Positions 24,873 through 35,623 of a stretch of 64,000 bases of DNA are shown here, piece by piece. The translations under genes were made by a program, and so were the position numbers. The stretch's first letter is position 1. Each line of letters starts with the position of its first letter. Under the pieces are notes generated by a model. That model had not been told where the DNA came from, searched no databases, and worked only from the letters and a program-made list of their open reading frames with translations. This DNA is from Combretum micranthum (lineage: Eukaryota; Streptophyta; Magnoliopsida; Myrtales; Combretaceae), in NCBI GenBank assembly GCA_024138025.1, contig JAMXBD010000391.1, positions 372,001-436,000 on the forward strand. Reading direction: 5' to 3'.

Positions 24873-25610
24873 CATCTAAATAGCCATTTCTTTTCTCTTC
24901 AAAATTGGAGTGAAAAATCAAAGGCAAGTGATGAAAATATTGGGAATGCCTTAGTGTTCTTTTATGTATTAGGGATAAGAGAAAGGATAACTTAGTAAAG
25001 TTATTACTTCATTTCATTTCCTTTTATTAGCTAAATAAGTGAAACAAAATTTTCTCTACTTATTTTTTTACTTTCACTTTTTACAACCAAATAAAGGTAA
25101 AAGTTCTATTTCTTTAGTTTCCTTTCATTTGCATTTTTCCATCAAAATCTACATTTTAGAAAAGTTGTTGTACATTGTGTAGGTCACATAGAAAATATCT
25201 TGAAAATACACAGTAGTTGCATAATCAAAAGACAACAAACTAGAAAACCCATCAAGGGGCAAGTTAAAAAACAAATGGGTCATAGTAAAGTAATACTTCA
25301 AACCAAGTATGCTAAAAAGCTACACGCACTACCTTTAAAAAAAAGTGCGACAAATAGCCTTTTCTGAAGCCATGAATTGACTAATTAAGTAATACATTTT
25401 GCAGCATGTTTGATCTCTAGAATTATAATATCATAGTAAGGCAACGTTTCTCTTAATATCTAAGATTTGTCAAATGAGAACGATTCTTGAGGTATTTGTA
25501 GAGTTTGACTGTTGACGATATCCGTTATATTGTGCAGAGTGTCAAAGGTTCAGATAAGTCATTATGTTAATGAATCCTTCCATTAGCTCATGGAGAGCTT
25601 CTTTTAAGTG
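24873..25610 (+). repeat. direct repeat copy 1 (R1)
   Basis: This segment, beginning CATCTAAATAGCC, matches 27,762-28,517 at high identity across about 740 bases, with small indels. Its left flank, AAATGTGTC, looks like the undisturbed target of the LTR that adjoins the second copy. No coding function is visible in it. Confidence 0.85.
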
Positions 25611-27756
25611 AGTTAAACTTAAACATTTGCTTAAGAAAATTAAAATTTATAAGAAACTAAATTAATTATCCATTTACTTCAAGTTCATTTTAGAACCTAT
25701 TTGATCATATACTAATTAGAAACTCCGCTTTGGTTGTAAAGATCACCCTGTCAAAATACGAATAGTTCTTCTTTGTCTGTCAAAGTATTTCTTTCCACTT
25801 TGTATATAGTTATTTATTACAAAAACATCATTACATCATTCATATTCCAAACAAACGCACGTTTGAAACAATATATTTATCGTGTTATTCATAGTCTAAC
25901 CTAACTCATTATTCTAAGCCAATTATAATTATTAAGCTCATATTATCTTAACCTAGCCAAATTGATTAGAGTCAATCATTTAATTCCATTACTAAGCCAA
26001 AGTGATTAAACTTAATCAATCTAATTAATTTTAATCAATTCTAACTTATTTAGTCAAGTTAAACTTAAGTTTATGAACTAAGTTCGTTTTATGTCTAACT
26101 TCTACATTTAATCCTATTATTTATTAAATTCATAAGTCCACTTAACTCATACTTAATTATATCGTTTAATTAACACATCACATTAACTATCATTTATCTA
26201 TTTCATTTTGTTTCTCTTTCTTCTTTCTTTTTATTTTTCTTCTTTATGAACAGCTCTAGGGATAGATCATGCTTGTGATGGGGGTCGTGATTGTCATCAC
26301 CTACCTCATCATGGCTGTGATAGGGGCCATGATGACTACTATAATCTTGTCATGCCCATAACAAGGATATAATGGCCCTTATTACAATCGTGATCTAAAC
26401 TATTTTCTTTGAAAATGTTTTACTTAGAGGAGATCAAGTCCTTTGTACCAGCCGTGATCTAGGCTGTGGTGTTCGTCACTTCCAAATTACACTAGTTATC
26501 ATGTTTTATTTGAAGATCAGAGGAGATAATGGCCTTCATCATACTCGTTATTGACCTTCGTTATACATTCTGAAAGCAACACGGACACCTGTGATGAACA
26601 GGGGGATCCACATGCTTTTTTTTTTCCTTTTTGTCTTTTACACTAATTTTTACCATTTCAATTCAACATACATCAACAACAACTTATTATTAGCTTATCC
26701 ATGCTCAAATTTGTCTTATAAACACTTCTGTAGACATAAATATATCATATAACTACAAATCGTTTAATCAAACACTTAATCTACACAAATACACCAATAT
26801 TTAGGCTCTCAACAAACATGCGCATACATCTTCGGTTTATCATCAATATTACAAATTTTACATATATCTAGTTCTAATATCACATTCACATACATAAATA
26901 ACAATTAAAGCAAGAAAAGTAACAAAATTTATCTTTAAACAAATCCAACACCTTGATTCTTCTATTCCTACTTCTCTTAGGTTCTTGAATTTACTTCTAG
27001 CATGATCTTCATTGTCTATCTTTCTTCTTATATTTGATTTCTTCCATAGATTTGTTGGATAATGAGATTTGGGGTTGGGTTTTGTAAAAGAAGAGAAGGA
27101 GGAAGAGATAACAAAAAGAAACGATGGAAAAGAAGGAAAGACGGGAGAAAAGGCAGCAAAATAGAAAAGAAAATGAAAAGGGAAAGGTTTATATATATAT
27201 ATATGGAAAATTATGAGGTATTTTTGCGATAAGGTATTAAATTTAAACCTTTCTGATAATTATTTTATGATTAGTTAGAAAATAATTTGAGAATATATGT
27301 ATTAGGAATTTATAATTTGATATAAAAACATAGTTCAAAAGTTTAATTTGTCAAAATCATATATTTAATTTGGGTTTAGGTCTAAAACTAATATTTTTAA
27401 GCAAGTAATTGATTTAAAAAATTTATAAAAACTTTACAAAATGAAAGATAACTAGAGTGTTAAGGGTTTAGGAGTTTTCAAAACATTTAAAATGTTTGTT
27501 TTGAGATTTAGAAATTTGAATTTGGAATAAAAGGAGTTTAAAATAAAGAATTGGGTTAAAATTAGATATTTGATTTGTTAAGAAAGGTTATTAAGGAAAA
27601 TAGATGATTTTGTAAAATATTTTAAATCTCAATTTTAATTTAAATCTATTTACTATCACATCAAATTATCTATTTATTTTCTATTATTTACTTATTTGAT
27701 CCATTTAAACTACATACTTTATATTTCTAACTTAGGTTAAGATTTAGGGTATTTCA
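25611..27756 (-). mobile_element. truncated LTR of the same family as the 16,540-20,412 solo LTR
   Basis: The right end, GGGTATTTCA at 27,747-27,756, matches the outer end of the solo LTR. Extended similarity is seen, for example AATACGAATAGTTCTTC near 25,757 against the same segment near 18,058. The left part, equivalent to about 16,540-17,880 of the solo LTR, is absent and the sequence starts abruptly at the end of R1. Its middle (26,260-26,600) carries repeated GTGATC/ATGATG-type motifs in place of the 74-bp array. The flank GTCTC (27,757-27,761) may be one half of the target duplication. Confidence 0.75.
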
Positions 27757-27761
27757 GTCTC

Positions 27762-28517
27762 CATCTAAACAGCCATTTCTTTTCTCTTCAAATGTGGAGT
27801 GAAATTGAAGGCAAGTGATGAAAATAGTGGGAATGCCCTGGTGTTCTTTTATGTATTAGGGATAAGAGAAAGGATAACTTAGTAAAGTTATTACTTCATT
27901 TCATTTCCTTTTATTAGACAAATAAGTGAAACAAAATTTTCTCTACTTATTTGTTCCACTTCCGCTTTTTACTACCAAATAAAGGTAAAAGTTCTATTTC
28001 TTTAGTTTCCTTTCATTTGCATAGTTTTCCATCAAAATGTACTTTTCAGAAAAATTGTTGTACATTGTGTAGGTCACATAGAAAATATCTTGAAAATACA
28101 CAGTAGTTGCATAATCAAAAGACAACAAACTAGAAAACCCATCAGGGGCAAGTTAAAAAACAAATGTGTCATAGTAAAGTAATACTTTAAACCAAGTATG
28201 CTAAAAAGCTACACGGACTACCTTTGAAAAAAGGTGTGACAAGTAGCCTTTTTCTGAAGCCATGAATTGACTAATTAAGTAATACATTTTGCAGCATGTT
28301 TGATCTCTGGAATTATAATATCATAGTAAGACAACGTTTCTTTTAATATCTAAGATTTGTCAAATGAGAACGATTCTTGAGGTATTTATAGAGTTTGGCT
28401 GTTGACGACATCTGTTAGATTGTACAAAGTGTCAAAGGTTGAGATAAGTCATTCTGTTAATGGATTCTTTCATTGGATCATTTTGAGTTTAAGCGAATGG
28501 AGAGCTACTTTTAAGTG
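27762..28517 (+). repeat. direct repeat copy 2 (R2)
   Basis: It starts CATCTAAACAGCC directly after the LTR's possible target duplication and runs to TTTTAAGTG. Compared with R1 it has an extra stretch near 28,475-28,497 and scattered changes. The downstream sequence continues without a break, so this copy seems to be in the ancestral context on its right. Confidence 0.85.
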
Positions 28518-30577
28518 CATGAGCTTCTTAGAGAATGATTGAGAGTGGACAAATCATTTTAACGATTCTTACTCCAAGCCCATCATGTTAAATCTCTCAT
28601 AAGTCATCCCAAAATATGGATTAGAATCTTTAAACCTTGCCACATAGTTCAATAGTCAAATCCGTATATTTTGTATGATAAAAAAAATTAGCTCTAAAAG
28701 AAACTTATATCATTTAATTCTCATCATATTATCCTTCACTACTCTTATTGCCCTGTATGTATTGGAAACCAAACACAGTATTGATATCCTTAAATTACCT
28801 TATATATAATCTAATTCACATAATTATGTACCATTTTTTGCACATGAAATACAAGTGCGACGTTTACAGATTTTAATAAGGAGCTCACATTTTATTTTCT
28901 ATTCATGAACATATGTGATTCTTGGAGAATGGATCGGGAAAGTGAACAAGTTACATCCCATTTAGAAACTTTTAGTTATATATTTTCTTTGTAACAGTTG
29001 GTTAAGCTTAGTTTAGGCATATGCATTTTCATGTTTTAGGCATCTTACTGAAGGATGTAAACAACAAAAAAGGATGAACCCAGTCCAAAATTTTCGGTTT
29101 TTCAGGTTCTGAGCACCTGTAATTATCTAATGATAATATCTAATCCAAGCCCAATAAAACGGAGTATGGCAGAGACGTGGTTAATTAGCACGCTGTTATT
29201 AAACTAAAGATTGAAAGACTAGGCTATTTTATTCGGCTAATTACAGTAACACAGCAAATGGCCCATGTGTTATGATAGTAGTTTGGTCCAAAGAGACTTA
29301 GAGAGATGGAAAAAGGAAAAAGTTTATTGGAATTTAGTGGTTGAGATCAATCAAATTTAGCTTTTTACTTTCCTAATTTATTTAATGTAAAATCAATAGC
29401 AAAAGGAAAAATGACGTGCGATGTTCATTTGTGTGTATTCTCGTGTAGATTAAGGGAGAAAACTGAGAGCTTATATATATATGTATATATATTATTTATA
29501 TGAGTCTAACTCCTAAGTTAGATAATCCACCTAATGAATATGGTTTATTTATTAGGATGATTTGAGAGATTTAGTTTAGTAGGTTTATAATAAAAATCAT
29601 TAAATCCATTCACATCAAATCTCTTTCAGGCTCATGCATGTAAAGAATGATCATTGGCCTTAACTTATTGTAAGCTCATTTAGGATAGCTTATTATATCT
29701 TATCTCATCTATCAATCATAGCTATAATCTATTTAATGTCCTTAATTCCTTGCGTTTACATATAAATTCTTTTTCATTTGTAACTTTTGGAGAGAGAAAA
29801 AAACTATACTCTTAAAAATCAAACAAGTTAATCAAATGATAACTAAACTCTAATTGTTTAAGAACTATATGATTATTGTTCAAGTTTTCCTCAAGCTCAC
29901 TTACTTGTTATTTATGCATTTAAGACTCTAAGATTGTTATTTTTTCTTTCCATTAATTTTCATCCAATGATCTCATCAATAATCTAAATTCATGTCCAAT
30001 ATACAAGATACACTGTGACAAGAATGATCACTTCAAGTAAAACCTTACATCTACAAATGTCATATCAACACTAGCTACATACTTTTCGATCAAATATTAC
30101 TTGGGAAAGTTCCATCAGTATTTGCTGGCTTAGCTTTTTTACTATTTTTAGCTTCAGAACTTCCACGATCAGTCTGTGGAATCTTGAAAAATATGGCTGA
30201 GCAATGAAAAATCAGCAGACAAAGTTGGAGATATTTTCAAATTTATTGCTCAGACAAGGATAACCCTAGTTCAATTACGAAGTATTATTCTTAGTGAGAA
30301 GCAATAGGACCCTAGGGAATTACAAACTTCTATCCTGATTAACATGTTATAATTGCATTTTCTTGTTCCCTTAGGATCATGAAGTTCATTTATCAAAGTA
30401 CATCCAGATACAAATGGAAATCATGCAAGAACAAAGTAAATCAAGAGAAACAATCTTTGGCGTTTTGAAAAGTTTCTATGCAGTCGCAAAACAACCAAAA
30501 AAGACCCACTTTGAGAGAGTTCCAAAAAAAATTGAGACAGCATATGCATCCTTTGAAGTTTTTAACTCATAAATAAA
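28518..30577. other. AT-rich intergenic DNA
   Basis: No coding, RNA or transposon feature was recognised. A short TATATATATATG-like run lies near 29,472-29,492. Confidence 0.5.
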
Positions 30578-30579
30578 TG

Positions 30580-31720
30580 GGGTAAATTATGTAATTATAT
30601 CCTCTTATGTTTGTCCATATGTACTTAGCATCTTATCCATAAAACTTATTATTTCAACCTTTAAATCTTAAAAAAAAAAAAAAAAGGCCCCTTTTATATC
30701 CCCCATGACCATTTTAGTCCTCAAAATTATTTATAGCCTTTTCTTTCTTTTTCATAGTTTTATCTTAAGGTAAAATGGTCAAATACAATTTAACAGCATA
30801 ATATTTTTTTAAGTTGAGTAAATTGTACGAACCTCTCCTGAAAATTTTTGAAAATTACATGAATCCTTAGGTTTTTCTAAAGTCAGCACCTGCACCCTTT
30901 AAAAACTAAAAAATTACACAGACCTCACATTAAAACTTTAAAAATTGCATGATTCATAGTTTTTTCAAAAGTCAAACACTTATACCCCTAAAAAACTGAC
31001 GTGATAATAATATGTAAATTTTATTTATTTAGTTATAAGTGCCATTACATATAATATGGTTAATTAATAAATGTTTTAAAGAATATTTAAAATTTTAAAT
31101 ATTAATGAATGAAAACTTTTTTTATTTCATTTTCGCCCTTCAAACCTAGTAATAAAGCAACACAGACTCTCAATGGACGATCTACCTAAGATAAGTGGAC
31201 CAATGATCCACCTATCTTTTTTAATAAAAAAACTTTTAAAGCAAAAAACAGTATCAAGAGGTATGTTTTAACATAATAAAAAACTTTTTTAATATATTTG
31301 TTCCATGCAAAAGTTCTAGAAAAAGAAAAATGGCAATTAATCTTTTTTTCTTTTTCTAAAAAATGACACATTAACACCAACTGAGTAAAATTTATAACTT
31401 ATTATCACATCACTTTTTAGTTGGAGGCATAAATGTTGACTTTTAAAAAATTGGAAGTCGATGTGATTTTTAATATTTTTAGGGGAGGTCATCAATTTAC
31501 TTATTTTTTAAGAGTTATAAGTGCAGACTTGTGAAAAATTTTGAGGCCTCTACAAATTTTAAAGTTTTTCTAGGAGTTTTGTGCAATTTACGCTTTTAGG
31601 TTTTAGAATTTAAAGGTTTAATTTCAATAAATAAAGAATTCGAGTGTATATAGAATAAACATAAAAGAGTAAATTTATAGTTTAGAAGTATTTACAACAT
31701 AAGAGCGTATAATTTACTCT
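30580..31720. mobile_element. inverted-repeat element (MITE-like) with a second MITE nested in it
   Basis: The left arm (about 30,580-30,680) and the right arm (about 31,610-31,720) are inverted copies over roughly 100 bases. GGTAAATTATGTAATTATAT, CCTCTTATG and CAACCTTTAAATCTTAAAA on the left pair with the complement of the right arm. A 16-base A run sits beside the left arm. Interior sequence shows no coding. No clean target duplication was found; the best alignment of the flanks matches 6 of 9. The right half is interrupted by 30,816-31,593. Confidence 0.6.
30816..31593. mobile_element. Mutator-like MITE, 778 bp, nested
   Basis: The left end reads GAGTAAATTGTACGAACCTC and the right end, reverse-complemented, GCGTAAATTGCACAAAACTC, giving imperfect terminal inverted repeats of about 50 bases. 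The flanks TTTTAAGTT (30,807-30,815) and TTTTAGGTT (31,594-31,602) agree at eight of nine positions. Nine-base target duplications are the hallmark of Mutator-like elements. No transposase is encoded, so it depends on a source element elsewhere. Confidence 0.75.
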
Positions 31721-33327
31721 AAACAGATCAACAACGGGTCAAATAAATAAATAAATAAATAAAAACCTTCTACATATCTTTATATATGGTGTGTACGTAC
31801 CATTGTTATTTTAAATCGTCACCCGAAAAGGTTGAAAAGAAACAGGCGACTGCAGATAACATTACTTAAATGTTACGCAATACACCAAAAACTTGAATTT
31901 TCTAGATATCACATTCAATCAAAGTTTAAATTATTAATTTGACATCAAAAGTTTGAAATTACTAGATTTTAGCATCAATTGAATTTTTTTTATTGTCAAA
32001 ATTTATTGTCTATATGTTTTTAAATAGATGATAAAATGGTCAAATATTACAAGTATAAGTAAGATCACAATTTTGATAATTACTCTGAATTTTAAATGTA
32101 AAATAAATAAAAAAACTAGCAGCTCGTTCATTTTATATGAATCATTATTTTTCCCTTTTTGCTTAAAAAAAAGTTGTTGTTAAGGTGTTAGCTTAAAGAG
32201 AGTGATAATTCATAATGAATTATCATTAAATAAAATGATGAATATTAATTTCTGTCCAATAAATTATATTTTTAATTTTTTCATAAATATTCTTATATTT
32301 AAAACTTCATCTATATAATTATCATCTTTTTATAAATATTACATATATAGTTATTCTTTTTCAATAATAAAGATAACATATATTATAAATATTTTACCTT
32401 TTATACTAATAATTATGTATTTTATATTTATATCATATAAATATTATAATAATTATTATAATCTGATTATATTCTTAATTACAAAGCGAACCAAAGTAAG
32501 TGAACTCCATAATTTTCTTTGAAAAAAAAAACTGTTGGAAAAATAGCAAAGTTTCTTTGTGAAGCTTTTTTAATAGGCATTCATTATGGGCACTGACTAA
32601 AGGAAGAAATTATTATGGATCCCAGTGCCAGTTCCCACCTAAAAATCGAAGAAAGCCGAAGAAAATGAAGAATCTATTAAGACGCCACTTCATCCTTGGA
32701 AAGGGACATAGTCTAAGTCAGAGCAAAATTAAAAGAACAGGACACAGACACGTTAACCAATGACATAACCCTAAATTGGACTAAACAAACCTTTTTAACT
32801 TGTCACTTGTCAAGGTTGGAAACTTTGGATAGAAGCTCACGCCACCACCAAATTAAAAAACCGCACTGCACTATAAAATTCATTTGAGGAAAGTTCCACG
32901 AAGGTTCCTTTTATCTTATTTCATCTTTATCTTGGTTTACTTTTATTCATTGTTTAATGTCACGACTTTTATTGAATAAAATATAAGTTATATGACTACA
33001 AGCCTACGTAGGCCTTGTCTGTGGACGTGAAATGGGATTGAATTGTCAAACTTGTCGACCCAGTTCAGGTAGAAAAGGAATTGAACCAATCTAATTCGCC
33101 GTGAGATTATTAAATTTCAAGTTCAATCGGGCTTGCTAGCTTGAATGAAAAATTTTGATCATATATCGTGTTTAAGCTTGTTGATCGTTTTTTTCATTCA
33201 ACAATATGCTCATAAGAGACGTTTTAGACTCTTTTTGAGAATTTAAACACATCGATAACTTAGATTGTCATTAATCTATGCAAAGGAACTTACCAAACCA
33301 CAAACGCTATTAAACTAAATTAAATCA
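31721..33327. other. AT-rich intergenic DNA with an orphan promoter-like patch
   Basis: An AAAT microsatellite lies at 31,741-31,764. Around 32,610-32,930 the composition becomes less AT-rich and includes a TATA-like CTATAAAATTC at about 32,871, followed by a pyrimidine-rich leader-like stretch, but no open frame follows. It may be a promoter left behind after loss of its gene, or chance. Confidence 0.35.
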
Positions 33328-33662
33328 AATCAAAATTACGTGTGTGATCGAAATTTCCCATGTTGTGGTTGATAAATTAGGTTTTAAAACCATTAATAGA
33401 TAATACCTTATGAATTTGCTTATAACAATGAGGTAAAACATACTTTTTTGAGGAAAGTCAATGAGGTTGGTACATCGATGATTCTCATGTGTACAATCAA
33501 AATTACGTATGTGATCAAAATTTCCCATGTTGTGGTTGATAAATTAGGTTTTAAAACCATTAATAGATAATACCTTATGAATTTACTTATAACAATGAAG
33601 TAAAACATACTTTTTTAAGGAAAGTCACTGAGGCTGATTACATCGATGATTCTCATGTGTAC
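33328..33662 (+). repeat. tandem duplication, two copies of about 167 bp
   Basis: Copy 1 (33,328-33,494) and copy 2 (33,495-33,662) start AATCAAAATTACGT and end TCTCATGTGTAC, differing at only about a dozen positions. The short open frames inside it simply repeat one another and are not considered genes. Confidence 0.9.
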
Positions 33663-34611
33663 TTGGAAGAGTAATGGAGGTTAAGTTGCAATATATAGTA
33701 TGAACCTGTGAGTAACATATATTTCTTTGAGGAGCCATAAATTGTTTTTTATTTTCTTTTATCCATTATCCTTAAAGTTAGTCATGTGAAATCTAGAGGT
33801 GTTTAAGGGTTTTGTCTACCTATTAAAGGTTTTGGTTGACTAATCCAAGTTATAGTCTAGTTTTAACATTAAATTTTGATGCCATATCATGTTTAAGCTT
33901 ATTGATTGCTTAATGCTAATGGGATTTGAATATAAATTCATTTTCTATCAAGTTATGAGCGAAAACTCAATTTACATTATTAACATTGCTTGTTTTTTTT
34001 AAGTGTGTAGGCTTAAAGAAAATGACATGAATAAAATAATTATACAATCATAGATTTTTAAATTGAAATCGAATTTTTGCATAGGTGGTCATAGACTTGG
34101 TAATATTAACCTATGGAATTGGCATATGATATGATGTGTTAATTTAGGCATCAAATTGCTATATATGAGTGGATAGATTGTTGATTTACTAACTATTACG
34201 ATACAAATCAGATCATTGAAATAAAGTTGTAAATGGGTATGTGACTTTACCATGGATGCTTACGAAGCACTAGTGGCTCGATGGTTAATGTTTATGTTAC
34301 ATTTAGCGTGCTTAGTATCACAAAATGGGAGGTTCTTCCCTCTTGAAGCGCTTATGCAATGCCCAATCATCTCATGTTTTGGATGGCAAGCTAACTTTCT
34401 TTTTCTTATTTTTGTAAGTCTATTTCAAGCTACCCATCCCCATAAGGAGTCTCTCTTAGTGTTGCCATAGATTTTTCATATTGTTGGTGTCTTTGTTTTA
34501 CCAGAATAAATTGGATTTGAGCTTCTTGACTAATGGGTCTACAAAACAATAACATGATGGTGGACACTAAAGGGTTGTCCAATGCAATCACTCCAATAGT
34601 TAAGTTAGTAT
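33663..34611. other. intergenic DNA without recognised gene
   Basis: A 72-codon frame at 34,252-34,470 has no recognisable domain and unremarkable composition. Nothing else supported. Confidence 0.4.
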
Positions 34612-34917
34612 TATGCTAAAGATATTGGGTAAATGAACTGTCAAAGTGTTTGCTAGATGTGAATAGCTTATCCATAAAAACACACTTTTGGAGGATATTT
34701 ATAGTGTTGGAGATTGACGGTTAAATCGAACTTATTAATTCATGGAGTTAATGGAGGGCTTTTTTAGATAAGCAAATTGGACATCTCATTAATCTGCTTG
34801 GCTATATCATGGGCAACTGATTAAGGTAGGAGGTTAGTTTAGGATCATACTGTTGTCTTATGTTCTAATCATGAGGCTAGGCTTGAAGAGCTCTAAGCTT
34901 AAATTTGTCTATCAACA
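34612..34917 (-). repeat. 3' LTR of the Tat-like element
   Basis: The upper end is CA at 34,916-34,917, which on the minus strand opens TGTTGATAGACAAATTT directly after a G-rich polypurine tract. It shares ATCTCATTAATCTGCTTGGC and the following CATATCATG-type block with 43,049-43,090. The lower end is only estimated from alignment with the other LTR. Confidence 0.55.
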
Positions 34918-34932
34918 GTTGTCCCCCCCACT
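34918..34932 (-). other. polypurine tract of the Tat-like element
   Basis: The minus strand reads AGTGGGGGGGACAAC, next to the TG of the 3' LTR. It marks where plus-strand synthesis would start. Confidence 0.55.
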
Positions 34933-35623
34933 CTTTTGGTGATGGTTCAACAAAGAGAGTATGTTTGAAAGAGGGCTTCCTAAGTCAAGTATCAAGCCAT
35001 TGGACATGAAAAAACAAGTGGATGATTCAATCAACACAAGGAATGAGCCTTTGTATGGACAATTTGCGCCTAGTGGGTGTGGAAAAGCACCTATGTTAAT
35101 GAGGAACATTTCATCTTACATCGGGTTTTAATGCCCAGGTGAGCATTTTAACGATAAATTTGAGCACAATGTGTTGGATTTATCGTAGAAGAGAGTCATT
35201 TGGGTGATTAATATAGATATATTTGACTTTTAATCACATTGTGACTTCTGACCAAAAGAATAATTGTTTATGGAATTGTTATGCAAACAAGCTTGTCTTT
35301 TCAAATTATTGCATAGAGTGCTACAGAATGGCAAGTGTTTGGTGTAAATTGGTTATGCAAGCATCATGTTTGTACACAATGTGCAAGTTGCATCGTGTTA
35401 AGAATTTTTAGCTTGTTGGACTTAGTTTGCAAAGAATCTGATAGTTGGAGAATAATGTAGATCTCGATTCTCTAAATAGTCATGTTGGGATCCATATCTT
35501 TATAGATCCCCAGTTTTATCCGAATCCACATTTCTAAGATTTTCTGCTTTCAACTCTTCTTATCCTGTGCTCTTGAATTTCTTCGAGCATCTCCATTTTC
35601 TTTGAAGTAATCAAATAAGTGAT

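Noticed and set aside
33325..33608. Two overlapping minus-strand frames of 67 and 62 codons with near-identical text
   Set aside because: Both are the same frame read through the 167-bp tandem duplication; no domain or codon signal.
34252..34470. 72-codon plus-strand frame
   Set aside because: No recognised motif, no promoter and isolated among decayed repeats.
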